Shown here piece after piece: positions 53,989-62,228 of a stretch of 64,000 nucleotides of DNA. The notes under the pieces were generated by a model, which was given only the letters and a program-made list of their open reading frames with translations, searched no databases and was not told where the DNA came from. The stretch spans positions 1-64,000 of the forward strand of contig NZ_JAXHDF010000001.1 in NCBI RefSeq assembly GCF_037071985.1, read 5' to 3'. A program made the position numbers and the translations under genes. Each line of letters begins with the position of its first letter. Within the stretch, counting starts at the first letter, position 1. The stretch comes from Pseudogracilibacillus sp037071985. GTDB taxonomy: Bacteria > Bacillota > Bacilli > Bacillales > Amphibacillaceae.

Positions 53989-55259
53989 ACATAATAACAT
54001 ACAATGAATTTCAACTTAATAAAAAAACGAGTGAAGTCGAACGAAATAATCAAATTGATCAAATTGTTTTAAAAGTAATTAAAAATATACGTCAACATGG
54101 TGATCAAGCTTTATATTCTTATGCCAAACAATTTGATCATGTATCGTTAAATCAATTAATCGTTAGTGACGAGGAATTTCAAGAGGCTGAATCGCTTGTA
54201 AGTGAAGAATTCATTCAGGCGATACATGTAGCGAAAGAAAACATTAAAACATTTCATGAAGCCCAAGTGGAGAAATCATGGTTTATAAACAAAGCGGACG
54301 GAGTCATGCTTGGGCAGCAAGTAACACCTATGGATCGAGTTGGCGTTTATATTCCAGGTGGGAAAGCCGCTTACCCTTCAACTGTATTAATGAATTTAGT
54401 TCCAGCACATCTTGCCGGAGTTCCGGAAATTTACATTGCAACGCCTCCTCAGCCTGATGGTAAGGTGAATCCACATGTACTTGTAGCTGCAAAAAGTGTT
54501 GGAGTTAAAAATATATTTAAAATGGGTGGCGCTCAGGCAATTGCAGCTTTTGCATATGGAACAGAATCAGTTCGTAAAGTTGATAAAATTGTCGGCCCTG
54601 GAAATGATTATGTCGCAAGAGCGAAAAAATGGGTGTATGGTGATGTAGCCATTGATATGATTGCCGGTCCAAGTGAAATATGCATAGTAGCTGATGAAAC
54701 AGCAAGAGCAGACTATGTTGCTGCAGACCTGCTTTCACAAGCTGAACATGATGAGGCTGCAACATCGATTTGCATTACAACTAGTAAAAATCTCGCTAAA
54801 GAAATTAAACGAGAAGTGGTTAAACAATTAGCAGAAGTGGAAAGAAAAGAAATTGCTCAGGCTTCCATTGATAGCAATGGCCAAATAATTGTAGCCGAAA
54901 CCTTAGAAAAAGCATTTTTATTAGTGAATGAAATTGCACCTGAACACTTACAACTAATGATTGAAAATGCTACCGATCATTTACCTGACGTAAAACATGC
55001 CGGAGCAATTTTCTTAGGTAATTATTCACCAGAACCTCTCGGAGATTATTTAGCTGGTCCGAACCATACACTTCCAACTAGTGGAACTGCAAAATTCGCT
55101 TCTCCACTTGGTGTATATGATTTTATGAAAAAGTCGAGCATTATTCGCTACTCAGAGCAAGCTCTACTAAAAGAAGCAGATTATATTGAAACATTAGCGA
55201 CGATGGAAGGACTTGGTGCACACGCAAGTTCTATTAAAATACGACGAAAAAATGGATAA
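53985..55259 (+). CDS. hisD: Histidinol dehydrogenase
   Basis: A 424-residue zinc enzyme that oxidises histidinol to histidine in two NAD steps. VGVYIPGGKAAYPSTVLMN (near residue 118), GPGNDYVARAKK, AGPSEICIVAD (near 228), the zinc-binding SQAEHDE (near 256) and GPNHTLPTSGTAKF near 362 are all conserved. It starts with an ATGA overlap with hisG. Confidence 0.97.
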   Translation: MNIITYNEFQLNKKTSEVERNNQIDQIVLKVIKNIRQHGDQALYSYAKQFDHVSLNQLIVSDEEFQEAESLVSEEFIQAIHVAKENIKTFHEAQVEKSWFINKADGVMLGQQVTPMDRVGVYIPGGKAAYPSTVLMNLVPAHLAGVPEIYIATPPQPDGKVNPHVLVAAKSVGVKNIFKMGGAQAIAAFAYGTESVRKVDKIVGPGNDYVARAKKWVYGDVAIDMIAGPSEICIVADETARADYVAADLLSQAEHDEAATSICITTSKNLAKEIKREVVKQLAEVERKEIAQASIDSNGQIIVAETLEKAFLLVNEIAPEHLQLMIENATDHLPDVKHAGAIFLGNYSPEPLGDYLAGPNHTLPTSGTAKFASPLGVYDFMKKSSIIRYSEQALLKEADYIETLATMEGLGAHASSIKIRRKNG

Positions 55260-55272
55260 AGGATGATAAATT

Positions 55273-55857
55273 TTGAGGAAACATTCAATCTCGAGAAAGA
55301 CTGCAGAAACTGAAATCGACTTAAACTTTTTAATTGATGGAGAAGGTAAAGGTAATATTCATACAGGAGTTGGTTTCCTAGATCATATGTTAGTCCTATT
55401 TACTGGGCATGGCCTTTTTGATTTAGATGTAAAATGTGATGGTGATATAGAAGTCGACCAACACCATACAACAGAAGATATTGGAATTGCCCTTGGCCAG
55501 GCTTTCAAACAGGCAATTGGTGATAAAGTAGGAATTACTCGCTATGCTACTGTCTCGATACCTATGGATGAGGCTTTGGCAACTGTTCACATTGATATTA
55601 GTGGTAGACCTCATCTCGTCTACCGTGTGGAAAGTTTGAAAGATAAAGTAGGGAGCTTCGATACAGAGCTTGTGCAAGAATTTTTTCAAGGATTCGTTAA
55701 CCATGCTGGTGTAACGTTACATATAAATTTAGAGTACGGGACAAATACACACCACATGATTGAAGCAATTTTTAAAGCTTTTGCACGCGCTTTGGACGCA
55801 GCAAGCAGTTTAAATCCGAGAGTAAAAGGAGTTCCTTCAACTAAAGGATTATTGTAG
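55273..55857 (+). CDS. hisB: Imidazoleglycerol-phosphate dehydratase
   Basis: A 194-residue single-domain IGPD with manganese-binding motifs HMLVLFTGHG (near 38), DQHHTTEDIGIALG (near 61) and THHMIEAIFKAFARAL (near 160). No phosphatase domain is fused, which agrees with the separate PHP phosphatase. The start is TTG behind AAGGATGATAAA. It is followed not by hisH but by a 346-bp non-coding segment. Confidence 0.97.
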   Translation: MRKHSISRKTAETEIDLNFLIDGEGKGNIHTGVGFLDHMLVLFTGHGLFDLDVKCDGDIEVDQHHTTEDIGIALGQAFKQAIGDKVGITRYATVSIPMDEALATVHIDISGRPHLVYRVESLKDKVGSFDTELVQEFFQGFVNHAGVTLHINLEYGTNTHHMIEAIFKAFARALDAASSLNPRVKGVPSTKGLL

Positions 55858-56203
55858 ACAATGGTCCATTTAAATAAGTGATTTGATTTGGAACCATCAT
55901 AGTAGATGAAAACTGCGCAATAACCCCTATAATTTGGTGTTGATATACCGCTTCGGCAGAATACTTCGCTTTCCGTGGGCACGGCCTCGGTGAGACTACG
56001 AAGTGCGTAGCACGAAGGAGGCTCAACAGCCACCCACGGAAAGCGCAGTGTATTTTCGCAGCGAGTTATACGCTTAACTTTTTTTATGTGTAACTGCACA
56101 TTCTACGTATCTTACACATGAAACCAATAAACGTTTTTCAGGAATATATACAAGCTGCAGTTTAAACTTTTAAAACAACCTTAACTATTAAAGGAGATAA
56201 AAA
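55858..56203. other. hisH-less gap in the his operon
   Basis: In B. subtilis-type operons hisH (about 200 codons) lies here. The 346 bp contain no GATase motif in any frame and are too short for hisH. They hold the palindromic element at 55943-56066 and AT-rich flanks, ending in the AAAGGAG site of hisA. Confidence 0.8.
55943..56066. repeat. Palindromic repeat element E in the hisB-hisA gap
   Basis: The left arm CTTCGGCAGAATACTTCGCT continues into TTCCGTGGG (55951-55979). The right arm runs from CCCACGGAAAGCG (56033) to CGCAGCGAG (56065). The arms share a perfect GCTTTCCGTGGG/CCCACGGAAAGC core with imperfect flanks, and the centre holds a small hairpin CTACGAAGTGCGTAG. The core resembles those in elements A, B, C and D. 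Confidence 0.75.
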
Positions 56204-56911
56204 ATGATTATTTTTCCAGCAATAGACATTTTAGATGGTAAGTGTGTTCGCCTTATTCAAGGTGATTATAATAGAGAAAAGGTATACGGTGATTCGCCAG
56301 TCGAGATGGCGAAACAATGGGAAGAAAAGGGTGCGGAATATATTCATATTGTCGACTTAAATGGAGCGAAGACAGGAGAGTCTATTAATAAACAGATCAT
56401 TATCGATATCGTAAATACAGTTTCTATTCCTGTTCAGGTCGGTGGAGGTATTCGCTCAATTGAAACCGTGAAAAACTATCTAGATAATGGAGTAACTCGT
56501 GTGATACTCGGAACAGCCGCAATAACCGATCAAACATTTTTACAAGAAGCGATTTCTCAGTTTGGTAAACAAGTGGTCGTGTCCATCGATGCAAAAAATG
56601 GATATGTTGCTACAGACGGCTGGACTGACACAAGTGATGTTACTGCTCTTGACTTAGTAAAAAAACTTGAAAAAGTTGGAGTTCAAACCATTGTATACAC
56701 GGACATCGCTAAGGATGGCATGTTGCAAGGTCCAAACTTATTAGAGCAACAAACGATAAACGAAGCAACAGAAATGAATGTTATTGCATCCGGTGGTGTG
56801 ACGACAAAAGAAGATGTAGAGAACTTAAAAAAACTAAATGTTTATGGGGCCATTATTGGGAAAGCTTTGTATGATGGAAAACTTAAATTTGAATCGTTAT
56901 TGGAGGAATAA
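56204..56911 (+). CDS. hisA: ProFAR isomerase
   Basis: A 235-residue TIM-barrel enzyme opening the ribose of ProFAR to PRFAR. The catalytic aspartates are in FPAIDILDGK (D8) and YTDIAKDGML (near 168). Phosphate loops are VGGGIRS and ASGGVTT. All motifs are canonical. AAAGGAG precedes the ATG. It ends 2 bp before hisF. Confidence 0.96.
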   Translation: MIIFPAIDILDGKCVRLIQGDYNREKVYGDSPVEMAKQWEEKGAEYIHIVDLNGAKTGESINKQIIIDIVNTVSIPVQVGGGIRSIETVKNYLDNGVTRVILGTAAITDQTFLQEAISQFGKQVVVSIDAKNGYVATDGWTDTSDVTALDLVKKLEKVGVQTIVYTDIAKDGMLQGPNLLEQQTINEATEMNVIASGGVTTKEDVENLKKLNVYGAIIGKALYDGKLKFESLLEE

Positions 56912-56913
56912 AT

Positions 56914-57666
56914 ATGGCAAAACGAATTATTCCCTGCTTAGATATTAAAAATAGTCGAGTTGTCAAAGGCAAAAAGTTTCAAGACATTCAAGATGTTGCT
57001 GATGCGATAGAACTTGCTAAAAAATATGAATTGGATCATGCAGACGTTCTTTTCGTCCTTGATATTACAGGAGAAGACCGTCCGGCATTTTTACAAATTG
57101 TAACTAATATTGCGAATGCTATCCAAATCCCTCTTTATGTCGGAGGTGGAATTCAGACAATAGAAGATGTTGCTGAAGTGCTGGAAGCAGGAGCAACAAA
57201 AGTATCGATTACAAGTGCCGCCATTGATCGTCCGGAACTTTTAAAAGAAGCGTCGGAAGCATTTGGCAAAGATCGACTCATATTATCAATTGACGCTAAA
57301 GAAATCGCACCAAACGTCTGGCATGCATTTACACGTGGTGGTAAGAATGATTCGGGACTCGACGTAATTGAATGGGCGAAACGTGGCGAAGAACTAGGCG
57401 TAAGCGAAATTCTCTTAAACTCTATTGATGCAGATGGTGTAAAAGAAGGATACGATTTAGCATTAAACCAAGCTGTAAAGGTGGCTGTAAATATCCCCGT
57501 CATCGCGAGTGGCGGAGCCGGCGAAATGGATCATTTTAGACAAGTTTTAACAGAAGGTACCGTCGATGCAGCCCTTGCTGCCTCTGTCTTCCATTATGAT
57601 GAAATTCATATAACTGATTTAAAAGAGTATTTATTAAACTTCAACATCCCAGTAGAGGAGATTTAA
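56914..57666 (+). CDS. hisF: Imidazole glycerol phosphate synthase cyclase HisF, divergent
   Basis: A 250-residue TIM barrel that converts PRFAR plus ammonia to IGP and AICAR. The catalytic aspartates are present: D10 in IIPCLDIK and D127 in LSIDAK. Phosphate motifs VGGGIQT and ASGGAGEM are normal. Several nearly invariant positions differ when aligned by eye to Thermotoga HisF: gate E46 is V45, D98 is T95, N103 is T100, and T171 is N169. GDPVELA reads ADAIELA, and the loop after LDIT is two residues shorter. K99 (K96), R5 (R4) and E167 (E165) are kept. With hisH absent, this may be a cyclase using free ammonia or another partner (inference). Confidence 0.9.
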   Translation: MAKRIIPCLDIKNSRVVKGKKFQDIQDVADAIELAKKYELDHADVLFVLDITGEDRPAFLQIVTNIANAIQIPLYVGGGIQTIEDVAEVLEAGATKVSITSAAIDRPELLKEASEAFGKDRLILSIDAKEIAPNVWHAFTRGGKNDSGLDVIEWAKRGEELGVSEILLNSIDADGVKEGYDLALNQAVKVAVNIPVIASGGAGEMDHFRQVLTEGTVDAALAASVFHYDEIHITDLKEYLLNFNIPVEEI

Positions 57667-57668
57667 AA

Positions 57669-58301
57669 ATGATAGAAAAAATTTCATTTGATGAAAATGG
57701 TCTCATACCGGCTATCGTCCAAGATGATGTAACAGGGAAAGTCTTAATGCTAGCTTATATGAATGAGGAAGCATTTGAGAAAACTCTTGAAACGGAAGAA
57801 ACGTGGTTTTACAGTCGATCAAGAAAAGAATTATGGAATAAAGGTGCAACCTCTGGTAATAGACAAAAGGTAAAAAGTGTTGCCCTTGATTGTGATCAAG
57901 ACGCTTTACTTGTCACCGTTCAACCTCTTGGTCCTGCATGCCACACAGGAGAACAAACTTGTTTTCATCATACGATTAAAGAGAATGCGAATCCTAAACG
58001 AGATGTTATTCATAATTTAATAGACATTATTGAAGATAGAAAAAACAATCCAGTAGATGGTTCGTATACAACATACTTATTTAAAGAAGGAATTGACAAA
58101 GTCTTAAAAAAAGTCGGTGAAGAAACGAGTGAAGTTATTATCGGCGCTAAAAATAACGATAAGGAAGAAATTAAATGGGAAATCGCCGATCTCGTTTATC
58201 ATACGCTTGTATTAATGAATATTACAGGTGTTAGCTTGTCCGATATTAAGGATGTGCTCTATGAACGGCACGTGCAAAAAAAGGAAGATAGCAATGAATA
58301 G
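57669..58301 (+). CDS. hisI: Bifunctional PR-AMP cyclohydrolase / PR-ATP pyrophosphatase
   Basis: A 210-residue HisIE fusion doing steps 2 and 3 of histidine synthesis. The N-terminal cyclohydrolase has MLAYMNEEAF, TWFYSRSRKELWNKG, and zinc/magnesium residues in DCDQDALL and CHTGEQTCFH. The C-terminal pyrophosphohydrolase has KKVGEETSEVIIGAKN and EIADLVYH. It overlaps hisC by 8 bp. Confidence 0.96.
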   Translation: MIEKISFDENGLIPAIVQDDVTGKVLMLAYMNEEAFEKTLETEETWFYSRSRKELWNKGATSGNRQKVKSVALDCDQDALLVTVQPLGPACHTGEQTCFHHTIKENANPKRDVIHNLIDIIEDRKNNPVDGSYTTYLFKEGIDKVLKKVGEETSEVIIGAKNNDKEEIKWEIADLVYHTLVLMNITGVSLSDIKDVLYERHVQKKEDSNE

Positions 58302-59352
58302 TCTTTGGAGTTCTATGGCTAAACGAGCAGAACCGTATATTCCTGGAGAACAACTAAATAAGAATAACATATTAAAACTAAACACAAATGAAAATCCATA
58401 TCCACCTTCACCGAAAGTAATTGAGGCAATTACTGAAGAAGTTGGACGAAATTTACGACTGTACCCATCACCAACAATGGAAACTTTACGGCAATCGATC
58501 GGAACGTACTATGGACTTAAAATGGAAAATGTGTTTATCGGAAATGGTTCTGATGAAGTTCTTGCTTTTTCATTTATGGCTTTTTTTGAACCTGAAAAAG
58601 AAATATTATTTCCGAACATAACGTATAGCTTTTACCCTGTATATGCGAAGCTTTTTGATATTCCTTATAAAGAAGTAAAGTTAAAAGATGACTTCTCATT
58701 AGACATTAAACAGTTTTTCAATTCAAAAGGCGGTGTGATTTTTCCAAATCCAAATGCACCTACAAGTATATACTTACCGCTTGAACATGTTGAAACTATC
58801 GTGAAAAACAATCCTAACAAAGCAGTTATTGTCGATGAAGCTTATATCGATTATGCTCCTGAATCAGCAGTATCACTGGTCAATAAATATGATAATTTAC
58901 TCGTTATTCAAACGATGTCTAAATCACGTGCTTTAGCAGGATTGAGAATCGGTTTTGCTCTAGGAAACGAAAAATTAATCCATGCATTGATCCGAATAAA
59001 AGACTCATTCAACTCATACCCAGTTGACCGCTTAGCAATGGCTGGAGCGACTGCAGCGATTAACGATAAACCTTATTTTGAAGAAACAACCGAGAAAATT
59101 ATTAAAATAAGAGGTTGGACAACCGATCAACTTGAAGAGCTTGGGTTTCAAGTTCTTCCTTCCGCAACAAACTTTGTTTTTGCGAGTCATCAAGGTATTG
59201 AAGCAGAAACATTGTATAAAGAATTACGCGACAAAGATATTCTCATCCGTTACTTCGGTAAAGAACCTATCGACAACTTTGTTAGAATAACGATTGGTAC
59301 GGATGAAGAAATGCAACAATTAATAGAAGAGATTAAACACATATTAATTTAA
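58294..59352 (+). CDS. hisC: Histidinol-phosphate aminotransferase
   Basis: A 352-residue PLP aminotransferase. NENPYPPSP is at the N-terminus, GNGSDEVL (near 80) binds the cofactor phosphate, VDEAYIDY (near 188) holds the aspartate, and the PLP lysine is in TMSKSRALAGLRIG (near 210). The ATG at 58294 overlaps the hisI stop and gives the family length. In B. subtilis hisC lies in the trp operon; here it ends the his operon. Confidence 0.96.
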   Translation: MNSLWSSMAKRAEPYIPGEQLNKNNILKLNTNENPYPPSPKVIEAITEEVGRNLRLYPSPTMETLRQSIGTYYGLKMENVFIGNGSDEVLAFSFMAFFEPEKEILFPNITYSFYPVYAKLFDIPYKEVKLKDDFSLDIKQFFNSKGGVIFPNPNAPTSIYLPLEHVETIVKNNPNKAVIVDEAYIDYAPESAVSLVNKYDNLLVIQTMSKSRALAGLRIGFALGNEKLIHALIRIKDSFNSYPVDRLAMAGATAAINDKPYFEETTEKIIKIRGWTTDQLEELGFQVLPSATNFVFASHQGIEAETLYKELRDKDILIRYFGKEPIDNFVRITIGTDEEMQQLIEEIKHILI

Positions 59353-59387
59353 ATTTGCGTTCAATTAAATCTCTTAATTTAAACAAC

Positions 59388-59437
59388 ATATCCTCCAAAT
59401 CGGTTGTGCACTTGTTACGAGATGGAGGATATTTTCA
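59388..59437. terminator. Convergent terminator at the end of the his operon
   Basis: ATATCCTCCA (59388-59397) / TGGAGGATAT (59423-59432) followed by TTTC on plus. It lies between hisC and the convergent GATase gene. Confidence 0.75.
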
Positions 59438-59450
59438 TTCAAAATAACTT

Positions 59451-60164
59451 TTACTTACTTTTACATGCTTGAATAAAACCAGCATATATATTTTTAGAAG
59501 ACTCATCGCCTTTATTTATTAAGTTCTCCGGGTGCCATTGAAGTCCAAGTACAAATGTTTCAGAATCCCCTTCTATCGCTTCTATCACACCATCACTCGC
59601 TGTTCCACTAACCGTTAATGCAGAACCGAGTTTGTCATTCGCTTGATGATGTCTACTATTTACTTTTATTTTATCTTTACCTACTAAACGAGATAATAAA
59701 CTATTTTCAGCTACATGTATATAGTGAGATGAATGATCTGCAGGGGCATTTTGCTGATGTTGCAGTAGTTCCCCTTCTTTTTGTGAATAAATATCTTGAT
59801 ACATGGTTCCACCAAGCGCTATATTTAAAATTTGACTCCCTCTGCAAACACCTAAAACCGGCTTATTTTGTTCGATCATTTTTTTCGTTAGCGCAATCTC
59901 ATACTCATCACGCGCTGGGTTAATTCTACCTAATTTCGGATGTGGCTCTTCATTAAATAATGTTGGATCAATATCATTTCCACCAGTTAAATATAAACCA
60001 TCAATCATGTCTGCAATCTGATTAATATTATTCGTTGAAGCTATTAAAGGTAAAATAATTGGTGTTCCTCCTGATTGTACGATCGCATTCATATTATCGA
60101 TATTAACAAAATAAGTATGGCTGTCTTCATTTATCGATGGTGTAATTCCAATAACTGGGTTCAT
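59451..60164 (-). CDS. Class I glutamine amidotransferase-like gamma-glutamyl hydrolase (peptidase C26, PuuD-like)
   Basis: A 237-residue protein. DGLYLTGGNDIDP (near residue 55), the nucleophile in LGVCRGSQILN (Cys near 105), and the histidine and glutamate in LGLQWHPEN (near 212) form the triad of the gamma-glutamyl-GABA hydrolase family. It probably hydrolyses gamma-glutamyl peptides or amides. It is the last gene of the minus-strand hydrolase cluster and converges with the his operon. Confidence 0.9.
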   Translation of the reverse strand: MNPVIGITPSINEDSHTYFVNIDNMNAIVQSGGTPIILPLIASTNNINQIADMIDGLYLTGGNDIDPTLFNEEPHPKLGRINPARDEYEIALTKKMIEQNKPVLGVCRGSQILNIALGGTMYQDIYSQKEGELLQHQQNAPADHSSHYIHVAENSLLSRLVGKDKIKVNSRHHQANDKLGSALTVSGTASDGVIEAIEGDSETFVLGLQWHPENLINKGDESSKNIYAGFIQACKSK

Positions 60165-60229
60165 TATTCATTCCTCCTTATACACTAACATCATTTATAT
60201 TATATTGTTTTTACGATAAAAAGTTTGGT

Positions 60230-61315
60230 TCATTCTTCTACATTTATTGCATTTAAAGGAAGTTCTTTAACTATCCTACCTTTTCTTCCTTCTGTCGTTT
60301 CTGCATTACTTAATGAATTTAAAATAGCCTCATATGTCACCTCAGCAGCTGCCGTAAAAAATGTATTCATAATTGATTTATCATCCCGTAACTGGATAAC
60401 TTGTTCTGTCACTGCATCTGTATAATGAGGAAATGTTTGTGCCGTAGAAAAAGCAATCACAATATCACCGCTTCCGTGATCCATATGACTTCCTGTCCGT
60501 CCTAACCCAATTCCAGTCCGTTTAGCTACCCTCTGTAATTGTCGTTCGTTTAACGGAGCATCAGTTGCTAAAATAATCATAATTGAACCATCTGTATCAA
60601 CATTTGGTTCATGATTATGTAAATCTAGTGAACGATGTAAAAATTCATTATATCTCTTTAGTTCATGTTGTTTTCCAAAATTACTTAATACTAAACACCC
60701 TAATGTATATTTTTCGTTTACACCTTCACCTTCTAAGCAAATGATACGTGACGAACAACCAATACCGGCTTTATAATCGAAACAGACCATACCAGTTCCG
60801 GCACCGACCGCCCCTTCTTGAACACGGTTTGTCGATGCATTTTGAATGGCCTGAAGCGCATGATGGGGTTGCACAGGAAATGTTCGTATTGAATTTAAAT
60901 AACTGTCATTACATTCACCAACTACCACATTTACTGTACCTGTTCCATCTCCTATTTCTATATTTTGATCTAGTAAGTATTGTAATGTCCCTTGGATAAC
61001 TGCCGGGACAGCGAACGTGTTCGTTAGCATAATTGGAGATTCCAATCTACCTAACTCATTTAGTTGGACTAATCCGGTCGTTTTACCAAATCCATTCAAT
61101 ACATAACTTGCACAAGCAATCTTTTCTTTAAAAATATTACGTCCATGGGGTAATATTGCCGTTACTCCTGTACAAGCATAGTCACCGTGTTTTAGTGGAT
61201 AATTTAATGTTTCATGTCCGACCTGAACACCTTCAACATCTGTAATACAATTTTTCACTCCCGTAGGTAAATAACCTATTTTAAAACCTAATTCTCTAAT
61301 TTTAACTCTAGGCAA
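60230..61315 (-). CDS. P1 family (DmpA-like) aminopeptidase
   Basis: A 361-residue Ntn-like self-cleaving aminopeptidase of the DmpA/BapA family. ITDVEGVQVGH near the N-terminus, GGxN-like GRLESPIMLTNTF, and the region around TDAPLNERQLQRVAKRTGIGLGRTGS, where the autocleavage site lies before the nucleophile, are typical. Members cleave peptides with D- or beta-residues. TTG at 61315 (LPRVKIREL) has AAGGAG 10 nt upstream; a GTG at 61345 lies before that site. It lies between the DppA-like and PuuD-like genes. Confidence 0.87.
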   Translation of the reverse strand: MPRVKIRELGFKIGYLPTGVKNCITDVEGVQVGHETLNYPLKHGDYACTGVTAILPHGRNIFKEKIACASYVLNGFGKTTGLVQLNELGRLESPIMLTNTFAVPAVIQGTLQYLLDQNIEIGDGTGTVNVVVGECNDSYLNSIRTFPVQPHHALQAIQNASTNRVQEGAVGAGTGMVCFDYKAGIGCSSRIICLEGEGVNEKYTLGCLVLSNFGKQHELKRYNEFLHRSLDLHNHEPNVDTDGSIMIILATDAPLNERQLQRVAKRTGIGLGRTGSHMDHGSGDIVIAFSTAQTFPHYTDAVTEQVIQLRDDKSIMNTFFTAAAEVTYEAILNSLSNAETTEGRKGRIVKELPLNAINVEE

Positions 61316-61358
61316 TACGAAACATCTCCTTAAAACCTTATTCACTTAAATGTATTCA

Positions 61359-62195
61359 TTAACCGTATAACGGATCAAAGCCAGTGATCCCCAAGTTTAG
61401 ACAAGCTTGGATCCCATGCCACGCCTCCAACATATCGTTTCCTTTATAGGCAATAATTCTCGGTGATTTCATATAGGACCCAGGAACCTGACTAGCACGT
61501 TTACAAGCGGCTGTAGATGTCCATTCAATTTCCAATTCCACTTGTCCATCTATCGTATAAGGTTTTATTTCTTTTATTCGATGTACAGCTTGTGAGACTT
61601 TATTTTTTATCTCCTTATGACTGTTCTCCAAAGATAAGCATCGAGCTGTCCAGCGATCAATCGCATATTTCACAATCGCTGTTTCAATATTTCCTAATGA
61701 TCTTTTTGCTTCTTTTGCCAAACAATCATCCCCGGAAACCATTAGAACGGGTACGTCAAAATAACCTGCTAGTGCTGCATTTATCTCCAATTCACCAACT
61801 GGCATTCCATTCATTCTCATCTCATACATTTCTGGCCCTACCATCGTTTCATTTGCCACCCCGTGGGAATGTCCTACTTTTGCATGTAAACCAATGAACA
61901 GCGCCCCATCATGCCCTTCCACTTGCTCTACCATCGATAACCGTTTATTTGAACCTCCCCGAATTATTTCAGCTCTTGCATCTAGCTTTTCATAAATAAT
62001 ATTTAAACTCGACCAATGTGCATCATTTACAAGAACCTCTCTTGCTCCTGCTTCAAACGCCCCATCAATCGCTGCATTGACATCCATTGTCATTAATTTT
62101 CTAAACTCTTCAAAACGACTACCTGTTGGATGCATTTCATCAGAACTAACTACTCCCGAGATTCCTTCCCCATCTGCTACGATGTAAATCTTCAT
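61359..62195 (-). CDS. dppA: M55 family D-aminopeptidase-like protein (DppA-like)
   Basis: A 278-residue metallopeptidase-like protein related to B. subtilis DppA, a D-Ala-D-Ala aminopeptidase. Zinc ligands known in DppA have counterparts: D8 and E10 in VADGEG, H60 in VNDAH, H104 in GLHAK, and E135 in PVGELEIN. The segment with the active histidine of DppA (H115, in GVMSHSM as I recall) reads GVANETM here, so that histidine is absent or shifted. It is cotranscribed with other hydrolases. Confidence 0.88.
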   Translation of the reverse strand: MKIYIVADGEGISGVVSSDEMHPTGSRFEEFRKLMTMDVNAAIDGAFEAGAREVLVNDAHWSSLNIIYEKLDARAEIIRGGSNKRLSMVEQVEGHDGALFIGLHAKVGHSHGVANETMVGPEMYEMRMNGMPVGELEINAALAGYFDVPVLMVSGDDCLAKEAKRSLGNIETAIVKYAIDRWTARCLSLENSHKEIKNKVSQAVHRIKEIKPYTIDGQVELEIEWTSTAACKRASQVPGSYMKSPRIIAYKGNDMLEAWHGIQACLNLGITGFDPLYG

Positions 62196-62228
62196 AACTT
62201 CCCTCCATTGAACGCAAGTTGATGATGT

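Noticed and set aside
55686..56099. 137-codon minus-strand frame across hisB end and the gap, considered as a hisH remnant
   Set aside because: No GATase motif (no G-x-C-x-G or H-P-E) and it is antisense to hisB and the palindrome.
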